A DNA stretch of 32,115 bases from Bacillota bacterium (lineage in GTDB: Bacteria > Bacillota > Clostridia > Lachnospirales > Lachnospiraceae): contig JAEZJW010000152.1 in the NCBI GenBank assembly GCA_023415595.1, forward strand, positions 1 to 32,115, written 5' to 3'. The notes beneath the pieces are model-generated. The model had not been told where the DNA came from. It saw nothing but the letters and a program-made list of their open reading frames with translations, and made no database searches. Within the stretch, counting starts at the first letter, position 1, and every line of letters begins with the position of its first letter. The position numbers were made by a program, and so were the translations under genes. Below are positions 15,046 through 23,006 of this stretch, in pieces.

Positions 15046-16002
15046 ATGTACAGACTAAGAAAGCTATTTCACCCTGAGATATTCCAGGGTAAATATAAGA
15101 GAAAGAATTATTTTGAAGGTTGGTATTATAAATTAATCGATCAGAGCATGAAGCATGCAATTGCCATCATACCCGGAATCTCCATAGGGAAGAACAGGGA
15201 GGATTCTCATGCCTTTATCCAGGTGCTCTATAATGGCAGACAGGTTCACTATTATCGCTTCGATCGTAAAGAATTTCATTATCATAGGGAGAAATTCGCT
15301 GTAAGGATCGGTGAGAATTATTTCTCGGATAACCAATTACGCTTAAAGCTTAACGATGGGAAACTGAAGCTGTCCGGAAGCCTTACCTTCAAGGATATTC
15401 TGCACCTTCCGAAGACCTTATATCTTCCCGGGATCATGGGACCCTTCACCTACATTCCGTTTATGGAATGTTATCACGGTATCATTAATATTCATCACAA
15501 CATCGTCGGAAGCCTTATGCTTGGTGACAAGCGGATTGATTTCACCGGAGGCTATGGGTATATCGAGAAGGATTGGGGCAGATCCTTTCCGAAGACCTGG
15601 ATCTGGCTGCAATCCAATCACTTTGGCAATCAGGATGCCACCATAATGTTTTCCGCTGCCAGGATACCGTGGCTTGGCAGTTCCTTTCCCGGATTTATCT
15701 CTTTCTTAAGAATGAGGGATAAACTCCATCTTTTTGCTACTTATACCGGGGCCAAGTTGATCCGATTGGATTATGGGAAGAGAATTCTTACTGCAGTGCT
15801 TCAGGATAGGAACTACCGCCTTGAACTTGTTATAACACAGACCCATGGCGGTGAACTGAAGGCTCCATTAAGCGGCAGGATGGAAAGAACGATTGTAGAG
15901 AGTATTAATTCCAGAGTATTGATCCGTTTTTATAAACGATCGGGAGAATTGTTGTTTGAAGGAACTGGAACTAATGCCGGTCTTGAAATTGTAACCAGAT
16001 GA
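15046..16002 (+). CDS. Tocopherol cyclase family protein
   Basis: This 318-residue protein starts with the family hallmark NYFEGWYYK (21-29) and also contains GYGYIEKDWG (about 170-178) followed by a tryptophan-rich stretch (WIWLQSNHF). These are characteristic of the tocopherol cyclase fold family. Plant and cyanobacterial members close the chromanol ring of vitamin E, but fermenting Firmicutes make no tocopherol, so the substrate here must differ; a lipid- or isoprenoid-type ligand is a guess. There is no signal peptide and no clear membrane span. The gene stands alone, with its own terminator at 16032. Confidence 0.85.
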   Translation: MYRLRKLFHPEIFQGKYKRKNYFEGWYYKLIDQSMKHAIAIIPGISIGKNREDSHAFIQVLYNGRQVHYYRFDRKEFHYHREKFAVRIGENYFSDNQLRLKLNDGKLKLSGSLTFKDILHLPKTLYLPGIMGPFTYIPFMECYHGIINIHHNIVGSLMLGDKRIDFTGGYGYIEKDWGRSFPKTWIWLQSNHFGNQDATIMFSAARIPWLGSSFPGFISFLRMRDKLHLFATYTGAKLIRLDYGKRILTAVLQDRNYRLELVITQTHGGELKAPLSGRMERTIVESINSRVLIRFYKRSGELLFEGTGTNAGLEIVTR

Positions 16003-16031
16003 TTAAAGTACATGGATACTGGTAATGGAAT

Positions 16032-16070
16032 ACCTCGGACAGCGAGCCTGCTTGTGCGAGGTGTTTTTTT
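16032..16070 (+). terminator. Rho-independent terminator after the tocopherol-cyclase-like gene
   Basis: ACCTCG (16032-16037) pairs with CGAGGT (16057-16062), with further pairing inside (ACA/TGT and GC/GC), followed by a run of seven T at 16064-16070. Confidence 0.88.
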
Positions 16071-16093
16071 GCAGCATCAGTTTTTGAATTTCT

Positions 16094-16129
16094 ATCTAAT
16101 CAGATATAACAATATTGCAAAAATTAGAT
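16094..16129. promoter_or_regulatory. Inverted repeat abutting the MoxR promoter
   Basis: ATCTAAT (16094-16100) and ATTAGAT (16123-16129) are perfect complements around a 22-base centre that itself holds CAATATTG (16110-16117). The right arm reaches the -35 box at 16129. This is a possible operator; no regulator gene is adjacent. Confidence 0.4.
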
Positions 16130-16157
16130 TGACAAATATTTAACAATAAAGTAAAAT
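16129..16157 (+). promoter_or_regulatory. Sigma-A-type promoter of the MoxR/VWA operon
   Basis: A consensus TTGACA (16129-16134), 17-base spacer and TAAAAT (16152-16157) lie 48 bases before the MoxR start codon. It follows the terminator at 16032-16070, so the operon is independent. Confidence 0.82.
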
Positions 16158-16204
16158 ATGGAACTGAGAAAGATCATATTTTTATTCTGATTGGATGGGA
16201 TGAT

Positions 16205-17278
16205 ATGAGGATAAAGGAAGCAAAGGATTGTATCAAGGAGCTGTACCTGAATACGGCAAGCGTTACTGCTTTAATCAGTGAACGGGGAATCGGCAAGACT
16301 TCAGCCTATCAGCAATGTGCAAAGGAGCTGGAGATCGGATATATCGGACTATATGCAGCCGCCCTGGAGGGACCGGATTTTATGGGATTACCGGATAAAG
16401 ACCGGGAGAAGGGGATTACCAGATACCTGGCACCACAGTTTCTGCCGACGGAAGCATCGGTCAGGGAAGGGTTGTATCCGGAGAAGGGATTACTGGTACT
16501 GGAGGAAATCAACCGGGTACCTTCAGATACGGTATCTGTATTATATCCCCTACTACTGGAGAAGAAGATTAACGGACATCATATTGCGTCCGGCTGGAGT
16601 ATCGGAATCACCATGAACCCGGATACGATGAATTATCTGGTGAATTCCCTGGATGATGCGATGCTGGACCGGTTTATCTCAATTGAAATAACAGCTGATC
16701 TGGGAGATTATATGGAATACTCCCTTCAGAATCATCCGAACGATGATGTACTTTCCTTTCTTGAGGCTTGTCCGGATTTGCTGTTGGTCGTTAAGAAAGC
16801 AGCGGAGTCCAATGCCTTGTCAAAATACCCGACCCCCAGGGGCTGGACCAAGGTTCAGGAGCTGTTAAACAACTGTAAGCTGGAACCGAATCTGATGAAG
16901 GAGCTGATTGCGGGTATCGTAGGGCCTCAGGCTGCCGCCTCCTTTTATGGATATTTAGGACACAGGGATATCAGGATCCCATCCTCTGAAAAGCTGCTGA
17001 CGGATTATCAATCTGTCAGGGAGGAGATTAAGACCTTATTGAAGGATAACCATATCGACAGGCTGAATTATCTGATCAGGAAGCTGGTTATTACTTTTGA
17101 TGGGAGTGAGCTTCAGATCAGAAATCTGGATGAATTCCTGTTGGATCTGCCGGAGGAGCTGCAGCTTCTGTTCTTTAAGACCTTTTCCTTGAACAGAGAA
17201 AAGGAGATGGAATTAATAGCAGGAAAATCGGATTGCTTCGATCGGATCATAGATAAAATCATCAGTATCATGAATTAG
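16205..17278 (+). CDS. MoxR-type AAA+ ATPase
   Basis: This 357-residue protein is a MoxR/AAA_5 ATPase: Walker A SERGIGKTS (25-33), Walker B LLVLEEINR (96-104), sensor-1 asparagine in ITMNPD (138) and a likely arginine finger in LDRF (156). The C-terminal 150 residues form the helical lid. MoxR ATPases work as chaperone-like machines with a VWA-domain partner that binds a metal ion and the substrate. That partner is encoded 15 bases downstream. The promoter at 16129 serves both genes. The target of this pair cannot be read from sequence. The start ATG at 16205 follows GGATGGGATG. Confidence 0.9.
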   Translation: MRIKEAKDCIKELYLNTASVTALISERGIGKTSAYQQCAKELEIGYIGLYAAALEGPDFMGLPDKDREKGITRYLAPQFLPTEASVREGLYPEKGLLVLEEINRVPSDTVSVLYPLLLEKKINGHHIASGWSIGITMNPDTMNYLVNSLDDAMLDRFISIEITADLGDYMEYSLQNHPNDDVLSFLEACPDLLLVVKKAAESNALSKYPTPRGWTKVQELLNNCKLEPNLMKELIAGIVGPQAAASFYGYLGHRDIRIPSSEKLLTDYQSVREEIKTLLKDNHIDRLNYLIRKLVITFDGSELQIRNLDEFLLDLPEELQLLFFKTFSLNREKEMELIAGKSDCFDRIIDKIISIMN

Positions 17279-17293
17279 AACAGAGGTGGAGCC

Positions 17294-18430
17294 ATGGATA
17301 TCCATAAGGTTATCTTAAAGCTGTTATTAGAGCTACCGTTTTACGGTTATGTGGCTTCCGGTATCTCACCGGTAAAAACCACGAGTGTAAAGACGATCCG
17401 GATGGTATCCATTCCGGAGCGGAAGCTATACTATCATCCGGATTGGTTTGCTTCCCTATCGGAAGAGCATCAGATGGGAGCCGTGATGCATGAACTGCTG
17501 CATCTGATCCTGTTGCATCCGTTCCGCCGTGGAGAGAGGGAGCTTAAACTCTGGTCCGTTGCCTGCGACATTGCAGTGAACGAACTGCTGCCCGGGCACT
17601 ACCTTGCAGCAGATGCGGTTACAGCTGATGGTATCTCGGCGAAGCTTAAGAGGAGGCTTGAACCTGGAAAGACTGCGGAATATTATTATGAGAAGTTGTC
17701 CGAGGGGGAGGAGCTCTTCAGCTTCTTTGCTCTGGAGGGTGATTCCATCGTAATATCGGAGGGTAATCAAAGCCTGCGTGCTGATCTCATCCCGGATGAG
17801 TCGGGATCCCAAACCGAAGTGAAGGCCCTAAAACAGGAGATAGCGGATACCCTGGAGGAAGCTGGGGCGAACGGAGAGCTGCCGCCCGAATTGCAGAGTA
17901 TCGCTTGGGAGGTCTACAGAGAATACCGTTTGAACTGGAGAATTCTTCTGAAGAGATTCCTCACCGGAAGAGGCAAAATCGTTGTTCGCAAATCTTATAA
18001 AAGGCAGTCCAGAAGGTATGAGAATCTTCCGGGAACCAAGAGATCCATCGGAGTGCATGCACTGCTTGCAATCGATGAGAGCGGATCCATCTCCGACAAT
18101 TCAGTCATGCAGTTTTATAGAGAACTGCTTCTTATCAATCGGATTACCGGTGTATCCATACAGGTAACCCGGTTTGATACAAAATGCTCGGATCCTGTGT
18201 CACTGAGCAGCTTTATTACGGAGCATAAGAGGGAAAAGCGGGGAGGAACGGACTTCAGACCGGTCTTTACTCTGGCAGACGAGCTTAGAATTCCGCTAGT
18301 CATCCTGTTCACCGATGGTGAAGGACAGCTTCCTGATAGTGTGAACCAGAAGACACTATGGGTACTGACCAAGAGACCGGAACACCCAATGCCCTTCGGG
18401 GTCAGCGTATTATTCGAGGAAGCTAATTAG
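17294..18430 (+). CDS. VWA-domain protein with DUF2201 metallopeptidase-like N-terminus
   Basis: This 378-residue protein is the usual partner of a MoxR ATPase. The N-terminal half has a zincin-like helix HELLH (66-70) followed by ACDIAVNELL, as in the DUF2201 putative metallopeptidase domain. The C-terminal part is a VWA-like domain with the metal-binding MIDAS motif DESGS (261-265), threonine in GGTDF (319) and a later FTDGEG. Both the peptidase site and the MIDAS are complete. The ribosome site is AGGTGGAG. Such pairs are believed to remodel or activate protein complexes, with the VWA protein recognising the client. No client gene is obvious, but the small gene at 18532 lies next on the same strand. 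Confidence 0.9.
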   Translation: MDIHKVILKLLLELPFYGYVASGISPVKTTSVKTIRMVSIPERKLYYHPDWFASLSEEHQMGAVMHELLHLILLHPFRRGERELKLWSVACDIAVNELLPGHYLAADAVTADGISAKLKRRLEPGKTAEYYYEKLSEGEELFSFFALEGDSIVISEGNQSLRADLIPDESGSQTEVKALKQEIADTLEEAGANGELPPELQSIAWEVYREYRLNWRILLKRFLTGRGKIVVRKSYKRQSRRYENLPGTKRSIGVHALLAIDESGSISDNSVMQFYRELLLINRITGVSIQVTRFDTKCSDPVSLSSFITEHKREKRGGTDFRPVFTLADELRIPLVILFTDGEGQLPDSVNQKTLWVLTKRPEHPMPFGVSVLFEEAN

Positions 18431-18531
18431 TTTACAGAGCATAAGCATAACAGCCTGTTATTCTCGTAATCCCAGTCTGATTGGTAAGAACGCTACCGGT
18501 GGTCATAATTCAAAAGGAAGGAAAGGTCTAT

Positions 18532-18888
18532 ATGAACAATATCCATTATGTCATCTGCGGCGGACAGCTGATCATGGATAAGCTGGCTTTCGCTAAGGAG
18601 CTTTTAAAACCGTCCAGCCCTCTTCACAAGCTTCTGGGGTCAAAGGATAACACAAAGGACAGGATAAAGCCTGCCATAATAAGGACAGAAGACCGTGTTA
18701 CTATTGATTATAACGGAGCAACTGAAATTTCGCTGACAGATGATTATGAAGAGGAACTAGGAGCATTAAAAAAGGAATACCGGGAGAAGCTGTCAGGTAA
18801 GCTAACCATCCGGTTTTCCTTCTTAAGCTCTTATTATATCTCAGTGGATCTAAGCAGCATGGAGGATGTGATCCGCTCCGAACTATAA
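18532..18888 (+). CDS. Small protein of unknown function downstream of the MoxR/VWA pair
   Basis: This 118-residue protein is not one I recognise. The start is ATG 18532, preceded by AAGGAAGGAAAGG; a longer reading from a TTG at 18481 has no ribosome site. It appears soluble: a helical N-terminus, then beta strands with RVTIDYNGATEISL, a charged helix (YEEELGALKKEYREKL) and two more strands (KLTIRFSFLSSYYISVDL). It lies 101 bases behind the VWA gene with no clear terminator between, so it may be read with it. Its stop is 31 bases from the stop of the convergent NimA-like gene. Confidence 0.7.
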   Translation: MNNIHYVICGGQLIMDKLAFAKELLKPSSPLHKLLGSKDNTKDRIKPAIIRTEDRVTIDYNGATEISLTDDYEEELGALKKEYREKLSGKLTIRFSFLSSYYISVDLSSMEDVIRSEL

Positions 18889-18919
18889 ACAACTTCATGT
18901 CTAAGGTGTTCCTGTGTGC

Positions 18920-19396
18920 TTATTTTTTCGGTGGTCTGCTTTTACACGTAATATTCTCTACCGATAATTCAAAAACAGTTACTGCATTCAGATACGCATT
19001 ATTAAATTTAAGGTTGGCATCCTCCGTATATTGTTTCATCAGCTTACGCAGGGCAGCTTCCGTCTGGCTCTGATCCAGAAGCGTTATGATACCATTACCG
19101 CATACACTTTCGTAATTCATGGAGTAATCACAGGCCTCCGGACCGGTAACCAGCTCATGGGAGCAGTCCATTTCAAAGGCTGCTTTCGGATTCCTCGCTA
19201 TCAGGTCAAGCTTTTTACCCTCCTTCGCGCCGTGGAAGTAGAGCTTCAGCTGACTGTCCTCATAGCTGTGACCGAAGTTCAGCGGCAGAATGTAGGGATA
19301 CTCCTCATCGAACAGGGCAAGACGGCATACCTCGCACTTGCCGATAATATTCAGGATTTCGTTCATATCAGTAATTTCTCTGTCTTTTCTTCTCAT
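18920..19396 (-). CDS. Pyridoxamine 5'-phosphate oxidase family flavoprotein (NimA-like)
   Basis: This 158-residue protein fits the FMN-binding split-barrel family that includes nitroimidazole-resistance NimA-like proteins: strand YILPLNFGHSYED, then LYFHGAKEGKKLDLIARNP (52-70), AAFEMDC, and a C-terminal NAVTVFELSVENITCKS. The motif FHGAKEGKK is typical of the flavin phosphate site. Members bind FMN or related cofactors and may reduce small electrophiles; the true substrate is unknown. The start follows AAGGATGG on the minus strand. It stands alone between two plus-strand genes. Length is normal. Confidence 0.88.
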   Translation of the reverse strand: MRRKDREITDMNEILNIIGKCEVCRLALFDEEYPYILPLNFGHSYEDSQLKLYFHGAKEGKKLDLIARNPKAAFEMDCSHELVTGPEACDYSMNYESVCGNGIITLLDQSQTEAALRKLMKQYTEDANLKFNNAYLNAVTVFELSVENITCKSRPPKK

Positions 19397-19556
19397 GGTT
19401 TTTCCATCCTTCCATCTTATATTATCCCGGGTAAGTATACTATATTATGCCATATATTTATTTCTGATATGATACATGGGATTTAGATGATTTTCCTGAT
19501 CATCTCTGCGAATGATACAAATATCATATATTACATTCTGATCCTATGCAAGAAAA

Positions 19557-19585
19557 AACTGTTACCGAGGGATTAGGAAACAGTT
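19557..19585. promoter_or_regulatory. Inverted repeat just upstream of the YczE-like gene promoter
   Basis: AACTGTTACC (19557-19566) and GGAAACAGTT (19576-19585) pair at 9 of 10 positions around a 9-base loop, ending 10 bases before the -35 box. It could be an activator or repressor site. Confidence 0.4.
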
Positions 19586-19595
19586 ATGATATATT

Positions 19596-19624
19596 TTGAC
19601 ACCTATGAACAGGAATGGTACCAT
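19596..19624 (+). promoter_or_regulatory. Promoter of the YczE-like membrane protein gene
   Basis: A perfect TTGACA (19596-19601), 17-base spacer and TACCAT (19619-19624) lie 32 bases before the chosen ATG at 19657. A promoter here also argues against a longer protein starting at 19615. Confidence 0.65.
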
Positions 19625-19656
19625 ATTATTATCGGAAGAGGAAAAGGGGAAGGACA

Positions 19657-20316
19657 ATGAAACAGAAATTCAATCTACGAAAAGAGTTCGTTAAAATCCT
19701 GGTATTGTTAACCGGGTTAACGATTGCCCACCTGGGGGTTACCCTGTTCCTGCTAGCCAACCTGGGCTCGGATCCCTATAATGTGTTCGTGCAGGGTGTG
19801 TTCCGAACACTGCAGAGAAGCTTCGGGCTTCCCGGCTTAACCCATGGCTATACCCATATTATTATTAGTTTTCTGGTGATTCTGCTTCTGCTGCTAACGG
19901 ATAAACGCTATATTAAGCTGGGTACGGTGCTTTGCATGGTGTTTGGCGGACCGATCATAGATTTCTATACATACCTTTTGGGGGATATGATCCAGGCATC
20001 CTCACCGGTGCTACTCCGGGGAGGAATATCAGTTGCAGGCTGCGTTATTCTTGCCTACGGTATGACGATTGTGATTAAGTCAGAAGCAGGAACGGGACCG
20101 AATGATCTGATCGCGATTGTAATCAGCGATAAAATGGGGAAGAAATTCAGTATCGTCCGTATCCTTGTCGATATTACCTTCGTGGCTTTTGGATATCTGC
20201 TTGGAGGAGTCTTTGGAATAGGAACCTTGATCTGTGCCTTTCTGGTAGGCCCTGTGGCAGGTATCTTCCTGCCGGTGAATGAGAGAATAATCAAGAAAAT
20301 TTATCGGCTAATATAA
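19657..20316 (+). CDS. YczE/YitT-type integral membrane protein
   Basis: This 219-residue membrane protein has about five hydrophobic helices. The start is ATG 19657 with AAGGGGAAGG before it; a reading from GTG at 19615 would begin inside the promoter. The family pattern is clear: LGSDPYNVFVQG after the first helix, THGYTHIIISFLVILLLLL, GTVLCMVFGGPIIDF, and EAGTGPNDLIAIVISDK with IVRILVDITFVAFGYLLGG. YczE-like proteins are conserved in Firmicutes, but the transported or bound substrate is unknown. It forms a single-gene unit with its own promoter. Confidence 0.87.
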   Translation: MKQKFNLRKEFVKILVLLTGLTIAHLGVTLFLLANLGSDPYNVFVQGVFRTLQRSFGLPGLTHGYTHIIISFLVILLLLLTDKRYIKLGTVLCMVFGGPIIDFYTYLLGDMIQASSPVLLRGGISVAGCVILAYGMTIVIKSEAGTGPNDLIAIVISDKMGKKFSIVRILVDITFVAFGYLLGGVFGIGTLICAFLVGPVAGIFLPVNERIIKKIYRLI

Positions 20317-20389
20317 AGCCTTTATAAAGCTAATAAAAAGAAATACCATATATGAGAAAGAATAGTACATTTTTATTTTAACTACGTTT

Positions 20390-20398
20390 TGGTATAAT
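20390..20398 (+). promoter_or_regulatory. Extended -10 promoter of the alpha-xylosidase gene
   Basis: TGGTATAAT (20390-20398) is an extended -10 element 57 bases before the start codon at 20456. The T-rich stretch around 20370 offers only a poor -35. I saw no convincing cre-like catabolite site around it. Confidence 0.55.
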
Positions 20399-20455
20399 CA
20401 GAGAAACAGGCAAATTATGTTATCCTTTCGAAACTGTGAAGGATGGAGGGAAATT

Positions 20456-22882
20456 ATGAAATTTACGAACGGCCATTGGATGAACAGGGAAGGGGTTGAG
20501 GCATTCTCCCCCATACAGGTTTACGATTATAGAGTGGACAAGCAGGAGGTTACGATCTGTGCACCAACCCACCGGATCAATCACAGGGGGGATACTCTGG
20601 GCGGTGTCACCCTTACCCTTCAGATCTCAGCCCCGATGCCGGAGGTCCTTCGAATCCGGACCGATCATTATATGGGGGTACGAAAGACCGGACCGGAATT
20701 CGAGCTGTCTGTCCGTGAGGAGGATTATCTTCCGGTTAGGGTAGTATCTAACTCTGCAGCTGATGCCGGTTCCGCTGTTTCCGGTTCAAATCACTTCCTG
20801 TATGTATCCGAGCATAAGGAGCTGCTTACCCTACAAAGTGGAAGTCTGCGGCTGGAAATAGATAAGAATAATTGGAGAATGAGCTTTTTCTGTGGAGAGG
20901 AGAAGCTGACAGAATCAAGCTTCCGTGATCTCGCCTATGTTAAGACGGATTGGAGAGGCTTGGCTTATGATGATGGCAGCGATAAGGATACTTATCTTCG
21001 GGAAAGGCTCTCACTGTCGGTTGGAGAGCTGATCTACGGACTGGGAGAACGCTTCACACCGTTTGTGAAAAACGGTCAGTCAATTGATATGTGGAATGAG
21101 GACGGAGGTACTTCCACTGAGTTGGCTTATAAGAATATTCCGTTATATCTGTCTAATCGGGGATATGGTGTCTTTGTTAACCATCCCGACCGGGTATCCT
21201 TTGAAGTCGGTTCTGAGCTGGTGAAGAAGGTACAATTCAGTGTTCCGGGGGAGGGCCTTGATTATTTTCTAATCAGCGGACCCACCATGAAGGAAGCCCT
21301 GATGCGGTATACGGACCTGACAGGAAAACCGGCTTTACCGCCTGCCTGGACCTTCGGATTATGGCTGTCCACCTCCTTTACTACGAGCTATGATGAAGCA
21401 ACGGTGAACAGCTTTGTGGATGGGATGCTTTCAAGAGGAATTCCCCTTAAGGTATTTCATTTTGACTGCTTCTGGATGAAGGAGTTCCACTGGTCAGACT
21501 TTCTATGGGATTCCAGAGTGTTCCCCGATCCTGCGGGAATGCTGGAACGGCTGAAGAAAAAGGGTCTTAAGATCTGTGTCTGGATTAATAGTTATATCGC
21601 TCAGGAATCCAAGCTGTTCCGGGAGGGCATGGAGGGTGGTTACCTGTTACAAAGGCCGAACGGTGATGTGTGGCAATGGGATATGTGGCAATCCGGAATG
21701 GGTATCGTGGATTTTACGAATCCGAAGGCCTGTGAATGGTTCTCCTCTAAACTGGAAGCATTGCTGGATATGGGAGTGGATTGCTTCAAGACGGATTTCG
21801 GAGAGAGAATACCGACAGAGGTTATTTATCATAACGGCGCTGACCCGGTGAAGATGCATAATTATTATACTTATCTTTATAATAAGACCGTATTTGAGCT
21901 GCTGGAACGAAAGCGCGGCAAAGCAGAAGCGGTCGTATTCGCCAGAAGTGCTACTGCAGGTGGACAGAGATTCCCTGTTCATTGGGGCGGGGACTGCTGG
22001 TCCAACTATGAATCTATGGCGGAAAGTCTGCGGGGCGGCTTATCCCTGACCATGTCGGGTTTCGGCTACTGGAGCCATGACATCGGGGGCTTTGAAAATA
22101 CTTCTACGGCTGATGTCTATAAGCGCTGGGCTGCTTTTGGGCTGTTATCCACCCATTCCAGGCTTCACGGAAGCTCCTCCTACCGGGTACCCTGGGCATA
22201 TGATGAGGAAGCAGTTGAGGTTTTACGTTACTTTACCAGGCTGAAGGCTTCCCTGATGCCATATCTCTATCGATTCGCTGTAGAGAACTCACTGACAGGA
22301 ATTCCGGTCATGCGGAGTATGGTATTAGAATTTACGAAGGATCACTCCTGTTCCTATCTGGACAGACAATATATGCTGGGAGATTCCTTATTGGTAGCTC
22401 CGATCTTTGAGGAAAGCAATACAGTGCAATATTATCTGCCGGAGGGAAGCTGGACTGATTATATCACAGGAGAAGTGAAGACCGGCGGCAGATGGGTCTC
22501 GGAGCAGCATGGCTATACAAGTATACCGTTGCTGGTGAAGGAGAACAGTCTGATTGCTGTGGGTGCTTCCGATACGGATCCGGTCTATGATTATGCCGAT
22601 CATGTGATATTGAAGGCATATGAGCTGATGGAGGAGAAACCGGCTAAGACGGTGGTATATGATAGCAAAGCAAGGCTTAAGGTCAGGGCTGAGATGATCA
22701 AGAAAGCAGGAACCCTACTGATTGATGTAAACACAGAGCAGCCCTATACGGTTGTCCTGGTGAATGTAACCGGTGTGACTGCCACGGAGAACGCCGTCTT
22801 TGAGGTAAGGGGAAGGGATACCGTGTTAACCCCTTTTGGAAACAGCAGGATTATTTGCAGGCTTGAGGAATCTGTACCGTAA
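20456..22882 (+). CDS. yicI: Alpha-xylosidase, GH31 family (YicI type)
   Basis: This 808-residue cytoplasmic glycosidase removes alpha-1,6-xylosyl units from the non-reducing end of xyloglucan oligosaccharides such as isoprimeverose. The sequence is very close to E. coli YicI: catalytic nucleophile in FKTDFGERIPT (Asp447), acid/base in HWGGDCWSNYESMAESL (Asp513), and then SHDIGGFEN, SRLHGSSSYRVPWAYD and DRQYMLGDSLLVAP. The N-terminal beta-sandwich, the TIM barrel and the C-terminal beta domains are all present at normal length. The start ATG 20456 follows GGATGGAGGG; an earlier ATG at 20417 is poorly supported. There is no signal peptide, so short oligosaccharides must be imported first, but no transporter gene is in the window. 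A GH3 enzyme follows. Confidence 0.95.
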   Translation: MKFTNGHWMNREGVEAFSPIQVYDYRVDKQEVTICAPTHRINHRGDTLGGVTLTLQISAPMPEVLRIRTDHYMGVRKTGPEFELSVREEDYLPVRVVSNSAADAGSAVSGSNHFLYVSEHKELLTLQSGSLRLEIDKNNWRMSFFCGEEKLTESSFRDLAYVKTDWRGLAYDDGSDKDTYLRERLSLSVGELIYGLGERFTPFVKNGQSIDMWNEDGGTSTELAYKNIPLYLSNRGYGVFVNHPDRVSFEVGSELVKKVQFSVPGEGLDYFLISGPTMKEALMRYTDLTGKPALPPAWTFGLWLSTSFTTSYDEATVNSFVDGMLSRGIPLKVFHFDCFWMKEFHWSDFLWDSRVFPDPAGMLERLKKKGLKICVWINSYIAQESKLFREGMEGGYLLQRPNGDVWQWDMWQSGMGIVDFTNPKACEWFSSKLEALLDMGVDCFKTDFGERIPTEVIYHNGADPVKMHNYYTYLYNKTVFELLERKRGKAEAVVFARSATAGGQRFPVHWGGDCWSNYESMAESLRGGLSLTMSGFGYWSHDIGGFENTSTADVYKRWAAFGLLSTHSRLHGSSSYRVPWAYDEEAVEVLRYFTRLKASLMPYLYRFAVENSLTGIPVMRSMVLEFTKDHSCSYLDRQYMLGDSLLVAPIFEESNTVQYYLPEGSWTDYITGEVKTGGRWVSEQHGYTSIPLLVKENSLIAVGASDTDPVYDYADHVILKAYELMEEKPAKTVVYDSKARLKVRAEMIKKAGTLLIDVNTEQPYTVVLVNVTGVTATENAVFEVRGRDTVLTPFGNSRIICRLEESVP

Positions 22883-23006
22883 TATTAATTCAGGTGCTGC
22901 AGTATAAGATATATATGTTTCACTGTTTCTAGGAGATGTTAGATTATCAAAAAAGAATGGTATGTGCTTGCAGATAAATAAAATCAAAAAAAAGAAGGTA
23001 GTTCAG

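Noticed and set aside
18447..18461. Palindrome ATAACAG/CTGTTAT downstream of the VWA gene as a terminator
   Set aside because: The loop would be one base and no T-run follows, so it cannot form a normal terminator.
20417..20455. Longer N-terminus for the alpha-xylosidase from ATG 20417
   Set aside because: No ribosome site precedes it, whereas GGATGGAGGG stands before 20456, where the family's usual N-terminus begins.
22962..23006. Longer N-terminus for the GH3 enzyme from ATG 22962
   Set aside because: It would add only a lysine-rich tail and has no ribosome site; AAGAAGG precedes 23007.
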